From Eudromia elegans (Eukaryota > Chordata > Aves > Tinamiformes > Tinamidae), in assembly GCA_003342815.1 (NCBI GenBank), contig PTEX01000015.1, positions 1,734,499 to 1,798,498 of the forward strand: a stretch of DNA of 64,000 bases, in the 5' to 3' direction. The notes under the pieces were generated by a model that saw only the letters and a program-made list of their open reading frames with translations, searched no databases and had not been told where the DNA came from. A program made the position numbers and the translations under genes. Positions 12,335-24,072 of this stretch are shown here, one piece after another. Position 1 is the first letter of the stretch. Every line of letters starts with the position of its first letter.

Positions 12335-15300
12335 CTTTCTATCTTTCTCTCCTTTTTCTACTGTGTTTAACATTACTGTTATGTAGGAAGAGAAGGAATA
12401 GTTAAGCTGGACATGATCAAAGAGTCCTGGCTCAGCACCGGGTATCAGAGTATGCAAGCTGTTTTAGTTCAAGTGTTCAGAGTCATTTTCTGGGCACTAG
12501 GCTCCTTTCAGTCAAGGCATGCTTTCCTTGGCTTTTCCCTCATTCAGTCATAGGCATAGATTTCAGACAGGCTTCAGCATTAGCTCTTGACCCAACATCC
12601 AGCTTGATAACTGCTCCTCCTCTTTGAGAAAGCACAAGGAAGCACTCTATGGTCTCCAGATAAACAGATTTTGTCCAAGGTCATTCCAGGCTCCTTTGCA
12701 CACGGAGGCTGAGTAGACAGCAAACTGCCTGAAAACAGATCAAAAAGCACGTTAGTGGTAATGATGAGATCTCATGTCCCAGTTTTACATAGGAATTCAT
12801 GAGTACATAGGAATTCAGGTTAACCTGTGGTTGAAGGTTTCTTGCCAAGAGGATAATTCCCAGATAAAAATGCCACTTGATCACCCCAGCACGTTATAAT
12901 CAGACTGGTTTGGTGAACATGGGTACGCTATTTCCTGAAGATTCCTGATCAATATACCTAATAAAATTTATTAGCAAACCTTGCACATCATCTTTATTTA
13001 GGAACACTGGGACAGAGTAGAGCAATACTCTGTAGCTGTATTTCCCTGTAATTCTAGATTTCACAAGAAATCCCATTTCTAGTAATCTCAGGTCAGAATC
13101 TTGAAAAAAAAAAAAGAGGAAGAAAAGATCCCTCCTGAATGCCATTTAACCACAACATCTTTACAATTCCGATTGGCTTGTTTTTGCCATGAGATAGCAT
13201 TTTACATATTGATAGGAAAGCCCAAAACAAGAAAAGGGAGATCACAATTTTTCTGTGAAGACAGAATTAGAGTCCTTAATTACATATGCAGGGGAATTCT
13301 ACAGTTGTCCAAATTTAAGTAGTTAATTGATAGATCAAAATTAAGATCCTGTTTGCCAAATTTCTGCTACATAGCTGCTGGGAAAGATTTCCAGTGACTA
13401 TCCCTCAATTCACTCTGTGAACAACTTTACATGCCTAATGTTAGACAGCTTAAATCTCCTGTTTCATCTCCCAGCAATACCTATTTAGTTGCTTTTCCTA
13501 GGGACAGAGAAATCAGAAATTTGGGCAAATATTTTCCTCAAACACGTAACACAACATTTGGAATATCGTGAACGGTGATTCTGGAACAGAACTAGTGCAG
13601 TCAAAGGAGTCTTATGTAACTGGATCCAAAGTGGGACTTCGTAAGCTTTGTGTCAGTTTTTGCTGAATGTCTAAAGAGCAAAAAGTTAGCTAACTTGCCA
13701 TGTTAAGTTTACTATTCTGGGTAGAATATCCCATCCTGAGTTTTTAAGCACTGCTGATTAACAAATATATTCAGCATTGCTGGGATATCTAACTGCAACG
13801 GTCCATGACTTGATTAGTAATTACACCAGCAGAACTAAAGGTTGGGGTATTGCCAAGGGGCATTCTTTTGATCCAGACTCAAGACAAAAAAACTTATAGT
13901 TTGTGGCTATACAGGCACAAGCTATTTTTAGAGTTTGCCATTCTTGCTAAATTATCCAACAACCACAAGAGTACATGAATCAAGTTCTTTTGTTTGCATA
14001 CTTACTGTTTAATGTCATTTACGGTATCAAAGTATTTGACTTGTCAAACTAACTTAATGGAAAATTAACAGGGGTTCCAGCTCTTGCTGTGGTTCTGCCT
14101 GTACAGTATGAACAATTCAGTGCAAACCACTGCAAACAACCGCTAGTCGCTTCTCATTATGGAGAGCAGACATTTAAGAAGAAAAACCCTGCATATTGTG
14201 GTGCTCTCTGGAAAGCGGAGACCACAATTTGTGGGGCAATCCTGAAGTAAGCTGGAGATTGTGGGATTTACCACTGTGTATATTATTTGAGAAATGGAAA
14301 TTAAGAATTTCATTCTTTGGGAGATTACAGCTCTCCGGCCCCCAAGTCTGACTCTGCCTCTCCCTCACATATCACAGAAGAAAAATTGAAGAGGACAGAG
14401 AATATCAAGAAACAGCTTGATCGACGTTGCCATCTTGACTTCTGCTATATTCTGTTTTGAACTTCATAATGAGCTCTATATTACAAGACTTAATATTTTA
14501 TCCGTATTTTAATAAATATTTTTGTTCTATCATCTTGAGCATATATTCTAACTAAAACACGCTCATTCTTCTCATTCTTATGCTTTCATTTTATCAGCTT
14601 CCAAAAAAATCAGATATCAAAACTGTAATAAGATGTACAGTCCTGTTTCTGAAAAGAAATATGGTCTATCGATGAATGAGGAATCTCAATTCTGTTTACC
14701 TTCTTTCTAACATGCAAAAGATGTCTAAGGATTTTTTTGTAAATTCTTTTTCCTCCATCACCTTTTGCATTTGATGTATATATCTTATCCTCACTGTATC
14801 CCCTGAAAGTTGACCAGAAACTCGACAGTCTTTTTGGCATCTTAGAATAGACATGGATAATAAAATTAATTAGAAGATGAGGATATTTTTCTTAAAAAGC
14901 TAAAAACAAAATTCTGAATTTTAAATTACTGGTTTGAATTAGAAGAAAAAAAAATGACACCAAAATTAGTAAAGTAATTAAGTCCAGCAATGTTTGAAGT
15001 GACAGATGATTTTTTTCTCCAAATTTCTAGCTAGTGTTAAAATACCTATTAACAGATTCTGGCAATTAAAGTTGTGTCAGAAATAGTATAGGTCAGAATT
15101 GTTCCTTGAGTCTAGTTGCATGTGTTTAAGAGACTTTTTCCACTATTTCTTTTTAGTTGCTATTGTTCAATGTGTGGGCTGATGCTCAGAGATTCAACAT
15201 GAAAGTTGCTGCAGGGAGATGACCAAGCTTTCCCCAAGCACCATGCACACTCATATACACTGCAGGAAGCGGTGCTGTTTCATAATGAAATCTTTGAAGA

Positions 15301-15459
15301 ACAAATGCAAACAGAAAAGTAAAAAAACCTATATCGTATGTAATAATCATGAAAATGAATCACTAGGGAAATTCGATGCAGACATTTTTAGGAGAATCAA
15401 CTTAGATACTGGAAATGTAAAAAGACAAAGAAAATACTCATATTCAGGTTAAAAATGGT
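12335..15459. other. AT-rich unique sequence, no gene recognised
   Basis: About 3 kb without a recognisable gene, repeat family or RNA. A 12-base A run lies at about 13103. Frames on both strands are short and without domains. Confidence 0.5.
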
Positions 15460-15481
15460 GATCTCCACTGCAGTGGAGATC
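15460..15481. repeat. 22-bp perfect palindrome
   Basis: The arm GATCTCCACTG (15460-15470) is followed with no spacer by its exact reverse complement (15471-15481). The centre is a PstI-type CTGCAG. The flanking bases do not continue the symmetry. It could be a dimeric factor site or a chance palindrome. No coding context is seen. Confidence 0.95.
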
Positions 15482-16746
15482 CAGTCTTTAGGAACTGGAA
15501 GGCTCTAATCCAGAACAGTCCTGACATGACAGTCCTGAATATGCAATGAGTCTTTATAGCCAGTTGTACTATAAATCAACTGCTGGTGATGGATTAATGG
15601 AATGAGATAATTTCTCAACAGTTATTTCAAGCTATTTCTCTCTTTTCTGTGTGGATTGAAAAGAAAAGATAATCAGATAACTCTTCACACACAGATACAT
15701 TGCCTTTTGTTGGAAAAAAAAATAGCCTGTGTTATACTTTGGAGAATTATGCCAGCAATTTCATAACTTTCTTCCCAACAGTAACGTGAATGTGTTTAGG
15801 GAGAAATTACATCTATCTTTGGATGGAATTGAGTTCCACAATAATTTCCTTGATCATATACCATTCCATTTATTATTTTGACTCATTATACATCACCAGT
15901 CTAGAAGTCTAGCTTTATTTCTATGTAGGAAGACACCAGCTGAGAGCTATTTTGGTAGCAGCCTGTTCCATAGTGGAGTAGCTTCCTTAGCCAGTATTAA
16001 GAGTTGTCACACTTTCCCACCACTAGAGTGGAAAATCTGAGCCCTGGGGTGATTGGTTTTCTCCTTTTTGAGAAAAGTGAGACTTAAGGGACAAGAGAAG
16101 CAACTGCATAACCTTCTTTTCTCTACCTAAAGCAGAACACAAGGGCGAATTCTACGTTTGTGGCTGTAGATATTTGGACCAGGAGAGATGACTGGGGAAG
16201 GATTTTTTTCTAACCACATCTAAGACAGCTATGCCAAAATTAAATTGAGAAGGCAAAAGCATCTGGAAAATTACAGCAATTTAAAGCACAGTATTTTAGT
16301 GCAAGTCAAGAGGGATAATAGAAGTGTGGTGACATTTATCAATAACTACAACATAGAGTCCCAATGAAAAGAAGAGGAAAAATCTGCTCGCTGCCCCTGG
16401 CATGATAATTTGCCTTTTACCTTCTGCATTTTGATATTTTAGTTTGAAAAGCAGAGGACCAAAACAATCAGCAACAGATGTTCCATACAGTCGGCGTGGT
16501 ACGTGAATTCAGTGAGCATGCAAATTGTCTTTCCTGGGCTATTCATGTGCACTGCTGAGCAAACAGGCAGCCTGCTTTGCAAAAATAGATAGAAGGGCTA
16601 TGATTAAAATGCCTGGGTTCAATCCCATGTTTAATCACCATCCCATTTTCTATCTCAGCTACAATGACTGGTAGCTATTATGACAAAAAGTTGAAAATGT
16701 GCATGACACACAGTGGCACTCAGAAGCCGGATAGGTGGTCTGTGCT
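15482..16746. other. AT-rich unique sequence, no gene recognised
   Basis: Nothing identifiable as a gene or repeat. Short frames only. Confidence 0.5.
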
Positions 16747-16764
16747 TGATCAAAGTGATCAAAG
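16747..16764. promoter_or_regulatory. Two adjacent TCF/LEF-type motifs
   Basis: TGATCAAAG occurs twice with no spacer (16747-16755 and 16756-16764). Its reverse complement CTTTGATCA contains the canonical TCF/LEF core CTTTGATC, so this is a tight pair of candidate Wnt-responsive sites in the same orientation. The motif match is seen in the sequence; function is inferred. A 9-bp chance duplication is the alternative. Confidence 0.35.
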
Positions 16765-19700
16765 CTTTATCCCGTGTTTCCCTCTTTTCCACCTCACCAC
16801 GACAAATCTAAATGCAGAAAATATGATTTATGGGAGGGTGCTCTATATGTTTTTTCCTTAGGCTAGATTGTTGAAAGCTGCATCTGAGTTTTCCAATGAA
16901 ATCAGCAATTCACTGAATTACATCTCTCTGAAGGAACAACAGATGACTGTGATCTCTACTCGGAAATGACAGGAATAATATGGGGGAACAGATATCCATA
17001 GATAATATGACATGACTCCCACTCATTTCAGATATGTCTACACACAAATGGTGGGTGAATCTTAAGAAAAGGCTGGTGTATTCCAAAAAATCATTCCATT
17101 CTTAAGCTTACGGGTCAGATAACAGTCATCCTTGTATTCTTTTGGCACTTCTAGCTGTGGATGTGAGCCAGGAGGTCAGGGAAATGTAGTAGGAAAAAAT
17201 AATCTCAATTTCTTTCTTTTTCTTTCTTTCTTTTTTTAATCTAAAAAGTCATTTAGTTAGAATTTTTGGCAAGGGTGTATTTTATTTATTCAACAAATGC
17301 CAAAAAAAGAGCAGTCAGGGGCACAGAGTGTGGAAACTTTGCTTGCTCTGATAAGTATTTCCTCCAAAATGAGGAGCTCTGTTGTTTTCAAATGGACTAT
17401 TTTCCTGACTTGCATAACGCAGCCCAAATTGGTTTGAAAAGGAAAACTGCCAATGGACTGAAAACTGTCTACAGGATCCTATAAAATAAGGATCACCCTA
17501 AATAGCAAGATATCAAATAATAGGAAATTCTCTAAAGTGGGAAGAGAAAATCCTCTACTCTGAGGGTCAGATACATCAGATACAATATACTAGAGTAATG
17601 ATAAAAAATTAAAAGCAGCAAATACATTAAAGAAAATTCCCAGACAATACTAAGCTGAAAAAGATTTACAAATATGGACAAATAGAATGAATCAAGGGTG
17701 ACTGGAGAAAACAACAACCTGATAAGTAATAATAATAAAAAAACCCAAACGGATCTGACTTGGGAAGACGCATACTATCAAAGCAGAGGAGAAACCTGAA
17801 ATACACAATTAACAACAGAGACCTGGAAAGCAGCAGTGCCAAGAAAGGGAAATGGAGAGAGAGGAGATGGGCCCCGCTCTGCTGGAGTCTGCACAAGTGA
17901 ACATGAGACACTGGTTATGCTCAGCAGAAATTTGATCAATGAAGGCTTAAATTTTTGAGGAACAAATGGAATTTGAGATTATTATCATTTATTGGAATGT
18001 CCTTTATTGGACATCGTTTAGTGGCTGTTACTGAAACTCCCTTTCGTAGGTCAATAGCTCCATGAAAGGTTCCATGAATGTGACGTTTAGGGGAAGGTGG
18101 GGGATATCCACTTTTGGAGACGGAACTCTTCCAGCCTGTGACAAAAAAATCATTCAAGAATTCCTCTCTCCTTTTGATGTGCCTCAAGCAGCTACAACTC
18201 CTGCTGGAACAGCAAAGCAATAGTCATGTATCCACCATCACAAGTAAGCAAGTAAGTAATAAAAAATTTCAGACAGAGTGCAAAGGAGAAAGATGACAAG
18301 TTAAACCTACTGCCTGCTTTTACAGCTGACGTGTCAAAAGGCAACGCTCACTCTGGCTCCATGATAGCTCTGGCAATGGGAAGCTTGTGTTGCTACTCGG
18401 AACGACAGAGACAAGGAAGGAAGACTGAGTACCATAACAAGTAAGGTATCATATGCTGGTGGATAAGATGCAATTTGTTTATTTTAACATTGAACCATTC
18501 TGTCCTGATTAAAGCTTAATTGCCCAGAGCACTAGCTCCATAGGCTTCTTGGCTACAATGCATGCAAATGTTTAAAGTGAATAGTTCTTGATTAAATCAA
18601 TGACTTGTACACCACAACTAACTGCTTTAATATTTACACTAAAAGGAAAGCAATGAAAATGTAAAGTGTTTCCAGATTATCCAAGCAGAACTACAGCCAT
18701 AATGTTTATGAAATTGGTCTCTTGAAGTTATGAAATTCATTTGTTTGTTTATTTGTTTTCTGAGACAAATTAAACATCCATTCTTTTTGGTTTTGAATTG
18801 AAATTTGTTGGTCTAAAGGCCTTGTAGCTTTTGAAAGCCACCTGTAAACTTATTTTTCATTCCTTTTACTTGTCATTCAGATTCCTCATCTAGAGCACTA
18901 GGAGGACACAGAGCAGAAGAATGAAACTGAAGAAGAAAATTCCAGTTAGCTGATGGCAAAATGGTCTGTACTTCCTCCAAATATAACTTTTAAAAATTTT
19001 ATATTATTCGTCCACCCATGTGAACAACTATTTACCAGTCCTTTGACAAAGGGCATTTTGGATGACACACAGGAAGATGGAGAAGGGAGGCTAGCAGAGA
19101 ATTCAACAGTTGTTATGACAGCCAATGACTTTTACAAGTCTTTCCATCTGTTTCCAAAAGGTGGATGTTGGCCACTTATTCCCCCAAGTCTGATGGCAGG
19201 ATTTAGCAACCCTTCCTGCAGGCCCAGAAATGATGTAACCTGCACCCTTTTCTAGGCTCATCCACAATAGGGGCTCATGGTATTGATCTCACACGACACT
19301 TGGCATTTCCTATCTTCCTTTTTCCAGCAGTACCGCTCATTTCGCAGGTTTAAGTCTTGTGTGTTCCGGTAATTCCCTGAAGCATGGAGCTGCATGGCTA
19401 TTCAATGTGAAGGACTGAAACCACTGTACCAGGTTGCATTGCACTAGGGTTAGAAAGGGAGATTGTCTTAGTCACATATTTAATATGTGAAAGGTAAAGT
19501 TGTTGCATTGATATTTCATGATAAAGACCTAGTCATAGAGGAGCATTGCAACTTATTGAGTCAATGACACTGAGTCTTTATTACAATTGCTCATCTTTTC
19601 ATTTGGTTGCATATGAAGTGCACACTGAACCCAGGACATATACAATAGCACCCGACCTACAGGAATAAAAACAATTCCTCTCTGCTGGGTCAAGAAATCT

Positions 19701-22230
19701 TTCTGCCCACAGTTTCACTAAGTAAGGCCAGGTTCACTCTGGTCTGTCTGTCACATAGTGTTGCAAGAAGTGGTTTCTAGTCTGTATAGAAGAATATTAA
19801 TATGTATAGGAAGACTGGAAAGTAGGAAAAAAAAATCTGCAGTCCAGGAAGTTTCAAATGTATTTTAAAACGTATTAAAAGAAAATTAAAATAAAGATTT
19901 TCCTCCAAGACCTCCAGAATTTAGTCTGCCCTTCCTTTTGTTTAGATTTTTTTTAAAGAGTACTCTGATGTTACCTTGAAACGACAATGACCCATTTTCA
20001 AAGAAGCCAGCTTTTAATGGGATGTTAGTATTGCCTGTGATTTTTAAATCTCCTTGAGTAACATTGACAAAAATGCAATCCCTCAAATCAAAACTTTGTA
20101 GACAGGAACTTTCTGTAAAAGTCATATTTGATAACTACTGAACAAAAATGCTATGCAATGAGAGGCTACCATCTGTTTACTATATTATATATACAGATCT
20201 CTGTGTTTTTATTAGAAGAGTTTTCCTTTAACAAGACAGATGGAAGTGCTTGCATATAGAGCAAACTCCTTTACTGAAAAAATGTGTATAACATGCAGTG
20301 TTGAAATAACATGACATTTGGGGAAGATTAGATTTTTTTCTCGCTGGGTGCTGCTCAGATATGAGCAATACAATTATCTTTTACTCCCTCTTGTAGCACA
20401 GAGCGTAAAACTCATGTCAGAGAGAATAAGAGATTTTCACATCACTTCTGATACATTAATTCTGCTAGGAGACCCTTTTCATTTTTAACTTAGAAGAAAT
20501 TCTGTAGCTAGAGATTATTTCTAATATGCACATGTATCTACATATATCTCTGTTTAATCTCCCACAGGCATTGGTTCATGTATGCTGGAAAATCCTTCAT
20601 CCATCTGACAAATTCGGGGACCACAGCTACATTGAAAGTGAAGTTCTGGACCACCGTTCTTGCTCACTTGCTCTCTAAAGAAATAGCGGTTGAACACAGG
20701 TTTGATTTCAGAGATTTGTAAACTGCAACCAAATCCAGTTACCATTAAACACACCAGCTGCCTTTTTAACAATATTCCAGAAGATATCTTAGGCCACTTG
20801 TGTTTTTCAATTAGTTGTACCTTAAACTTTTAATGGATCTTGAACAAGAAAACACATCATAGTAGCATAACCAGGTTTTCTGAAGACATCATTTGGAAAA
20901 CGCACTGTGTTGCCCAAAACACTATTTTCTCAGTAGATTTCCTGTAGATTTTTGATTTCAGGGTCACATTTATGAATTCTATACAGACTGATTTCTTTTA
21001 GAAAAAAATGGAAAGAGAAGGAATTGCTACACAACATTAGTCTGAGGGGATAATTTTGCACAAATTGGTGACAGAATGTACTGAATAATCCATAACATTA
21101 TTTAAGGTCAAATTCATGGCTGAATTAAATGGTTGAAGCTTCACTGATACTACAGAGCTTTAATGACTTAAATCAACGGAGAACAGGCCATTGTCCTACG
21201 AGGCAACAATTCACGCATCACATGTGAATTAAGAAGAGAATTAAGAGTCCTTAAAGACAACAAGCATTTTGATTTAGTTTCTCCTAACATTTAAGAATCC
21301 ATAAAATTTGGCCATAGAGAGAGGGGAGTAACTATTGCTATGTCCCTATTTAGTGCTGCGTCCTAAGAGGTGTTCAAGAGAAGATCTGAACATTCAGTTA
21401 TGATTTATTTACTTGAAGTCAAATATTTCTAATGCTACTTTTGCAAAGACACTGCAGCAAAGGGTTAGCAATGGGTGTGGACATGCTATGGATCCCACTT
21501 ATAGGAGCCTTTAACGCCAGTGAAAAAATGTTGCTTCTAGAGGTTGGTTGTGCTTGGCTTATGGCAAGATACTGCATTTCTGACATGGCATAGGACGAAT
21601 CTGCCCCTCCACAGCAGTTCATCTAGTGTACCAGAGCCAGCAGAATAGTGTCTAGGAGTTGTGCAGGGTAGTTTCCACATCAACCATTCCCTTTGTGCTG
21701 GAAATGGGTGGAAATTGCAACAGTCCCTACTGAGAGAAAAAGGGTCAGGTCTCAACAATCCAGAAAAAAAGAGAATAAAAAAGGTACAACGGAAACTTCT
21801 TTGAAGTCCTTTTCATGTGAAACCATCAGCTGCAGCTGCCGACTCGGACCTTGACTTTTATTGTTGCCTATTCTGCAGTTATTCTTGCATCTAAGAGCCT
21901 GAGCAACCATAAGCAAACACACAGCAGGGACTCAGAACTAATGTCAGCTGAGGAAACCCATCGCTGGGAATCAGTTCAGCTGACAGCATCAGCCCCGGTC
22001 TTCTCAGCAGCTGCTTCCTCACCACTTGCAAGTCTGTTGTACTCTCGAAGACCCAGCTAGACACTGATTCCTTTACACTCCACTGCAATGTGCAGCAGCT
22101 CCTATATCCTTGCCAACTCAGTATAAATCTTCCTATTTTTTCTTGCTTGCTTAGCAGTAAAAGAGGAAAGAAAATTTTTCATTTCCTTTTCCTTGTGCCG
22201 TCCAACAGAATCATTAAAAAGTCATCGCAT
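16765..22230. other. AT-rich unique sequence, no gene recognised
   Basis: About 5.5 kb with no recognisable gene. A pyrimidine-rich run lies at about 17210-17237. A double E-box palindrome CAGCTGCAGCTG sits at 21827-21838. Frames such as 18953-19255 plus (100 codons) and 17936-18220 minus show no domain and are probably chance. Confidence 0.5.
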
Positions 22231-22302
22231 GTAATAACGTAAAGATAAGAAGTTGTGACATTCATCTACTGTCACAGTATCAAATTTTATCTTTACATTT
22301 AC
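22231..22302 (+). other. Imperfect hairpin-forming inverted repeat
   Basis: GTAAAGATAA (22239-22248) pairs perfectly with TTATCTTTAC (22287-22296). Inside it TGTGACA (22254-22260) pairs with TGTCACA (22270-22276) around a 9-base loop. Outside it GTAA (22231-22234) can pair with TTAC (22299-22302) across a small internal loop. The whole is about 72 nt with a 5/10 nt asymmetric internal loop. This is pre-microRNA-like in size, but the asymmetric bulge and weak AU pairing make it a poor Drosha substrate. A remnant of a small inverted-repeat transposon, or chance, are alternatives. No known microRNA seed was recognised. Confidence 0.4.
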
Positions 22303-23622
22303 GTAAGTACGATAAATTATTTGCCCTATCTTTCAAATATGTCTCATTAGGATCATGTATACTATATTGCTCCTGTAGTTTGAGGTGCTTGTCATCTTTC
22401 TCGTTTGCTTCCTATTTCGAGAAAACTTGGGCAGGCTTCTCTCAGCACTGGTAATATGTTAACAGCACAGAAATGTTGTTTGAAGACAGAGCTCCCCTCA
22501 AGCTAAATATCTGCTGTGCTGAGGGCAGAAAACTGCATTTGATTAGTATCCTCCCTGATCTCACTACTCTTCCTGGCTAGATTCTCCCAGACGTTACATT
22601 TGGACCAAAAGTCACCTTCTGCTTCATTCTGAATATCATCAGTTTTTATTCCTAATAACATATATGATCTTTGACTGTTTCTCAAATAACATGAAGCTCT
22701 CTGAAACCAATGCAAGCTTCTTCAAGTTGGACTTCACAGTGTTAAGGTCACCCAAACAAGAATGTTTTAGTGGCCACTATTATTGACCTTAGACTGGATA
22801 TTTCCATTTTTGAAGTATTTGGAACGGCGTTAAAAAACACCCCAAAAGTGTTGGAAAACCTTGGTTTCACAGAAAGTCAAATTGTTTCATGACAAATGTT
22901 CCAAATTACAATGCAAAATCCCAAGAGATTTATAAATAGATAGGATTCTTTCATCTATTTGCTCCTGACATTTTACAGGTATGCTGGGAGTATGTTTCTG
23001 AGACTGCCCTTAAAACCAGAAGGGTTTTAAACCTTACAGTAGGTTAACTGCTTTGGAAGGGGGAAGAAATTGAAATTAACAGATTTTGCTTGTTAGTAAT
23101 TGATTATTTATGCAAGTAGTTAGGACAATTGCAGTTCAAGCAAAAACTGTGGCCATTCATTTATTTGGAAACTCTGTTTCCTCATTCACACCATGGAAGA
23201 CAGAGTTACACTGTTCTCTGATGATTTTCTGATGGTAGAGATCTCTCTCCTGTCATACCCTGGAAAACAAATTGTAAATTATATCATCTGTCTTTCAATT
23301 TTCTGCAAAATAGGTACCTTTAATTATAGACTCTCAGAAATTTTCAAAAGAAAAAGGTCAAGTATTGGTGTTGATTTTTTGGTATTAAGAAATACCAAAA
23401 ATACCAAGAAACAAAGCACAGTTCAATGAAACCATATGATGCTCTTTCCTCTGGTCACATAAGCCATTCCATAGCTGGCCATGCTTTCCTTCACATTGAA
23501 CCTTCTCTATCACTTGCCGTGCTTACGGTGCAGTCAAAAGAACTACTCTGCTCTTCTTGAAATGTTTTAAAATGTGTGATGATATGCTCCGAGCAGGATT
23601 TCAGCTGGAAAGCACTCCCTAA
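22303..23622. other. AT-rich unique sequence, no gene recognised
   Basis: Nothing identifiable. A 78-codon frame at 23193-23429 has no recognisable domain. Confidence 0.5.
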
Positions 23623-24072
23623 TTGACCTGTTACAAGCTTCCTTCTCAACCCCCTTTAGTCTGGGGACCGAAGGGCAGAGTGCATCCTAAAGAGCTGCAG
23701 TTTTACGATGTGCTAAATCAGCATTTGCCAAATGTGGCTTTGACTCCGTACCTCCAGACGGGGAGAGCCCGCTCTGCTCTGCTGCGGCTGATTTACGTCA
23801 CGGCGCTGCTGGACAGTTACGACCTCTTGCCACAAAGCAGGAATGTGATCTTCGCCCGACGCTCCCCAGTCTGTCCTGTGACCCCACCTGGGCTTCCACG
23901 GGGTCAGGCTGTCTGCCTCCTCACTTGCCTTTCTTGCTCTTTCTCTGTGCAGTTGCTTAGTGTAGCAGAGCTAAAGCTTGCTGCAAACTTGCTGTGCCGT
24001 AGGATGAGAAATACAGGCTCATATCAGTACCTGCTTCACAGAAGAAGCCTTCATTTCACTGTGGCAACCTAA
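23623..24072 (+). other. Unidentified 149-codon open frame with splice-acceptor-like tract
   Basis: A frame of about 149 codons runs through a patch that is GC-richer than its surroundings. Its product is Leu/Arg-rich with no domain I recognise. Within it, a pyrimidine-rich run from about 23914 ends in TTTCTCTGTGCAG at 23952, which fits a vertebrate 3' splice site; if used, the exon would start at 23953 and the upstream part of the frame would be intron. TTACGTCA, a CRE/bZIP-type octamer, lies at 23793-23800. The frame may be chance in a regulatory patch, or partly exonic. Coding confidence is low. Confidence 0.2.

Noticed and set aside
12164-12457. Open frames giving repetitive FLPS and KEGR peptides on both strands
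   Set aside because: They are direct translations of the CCTT microsatellite and cross a run of N.
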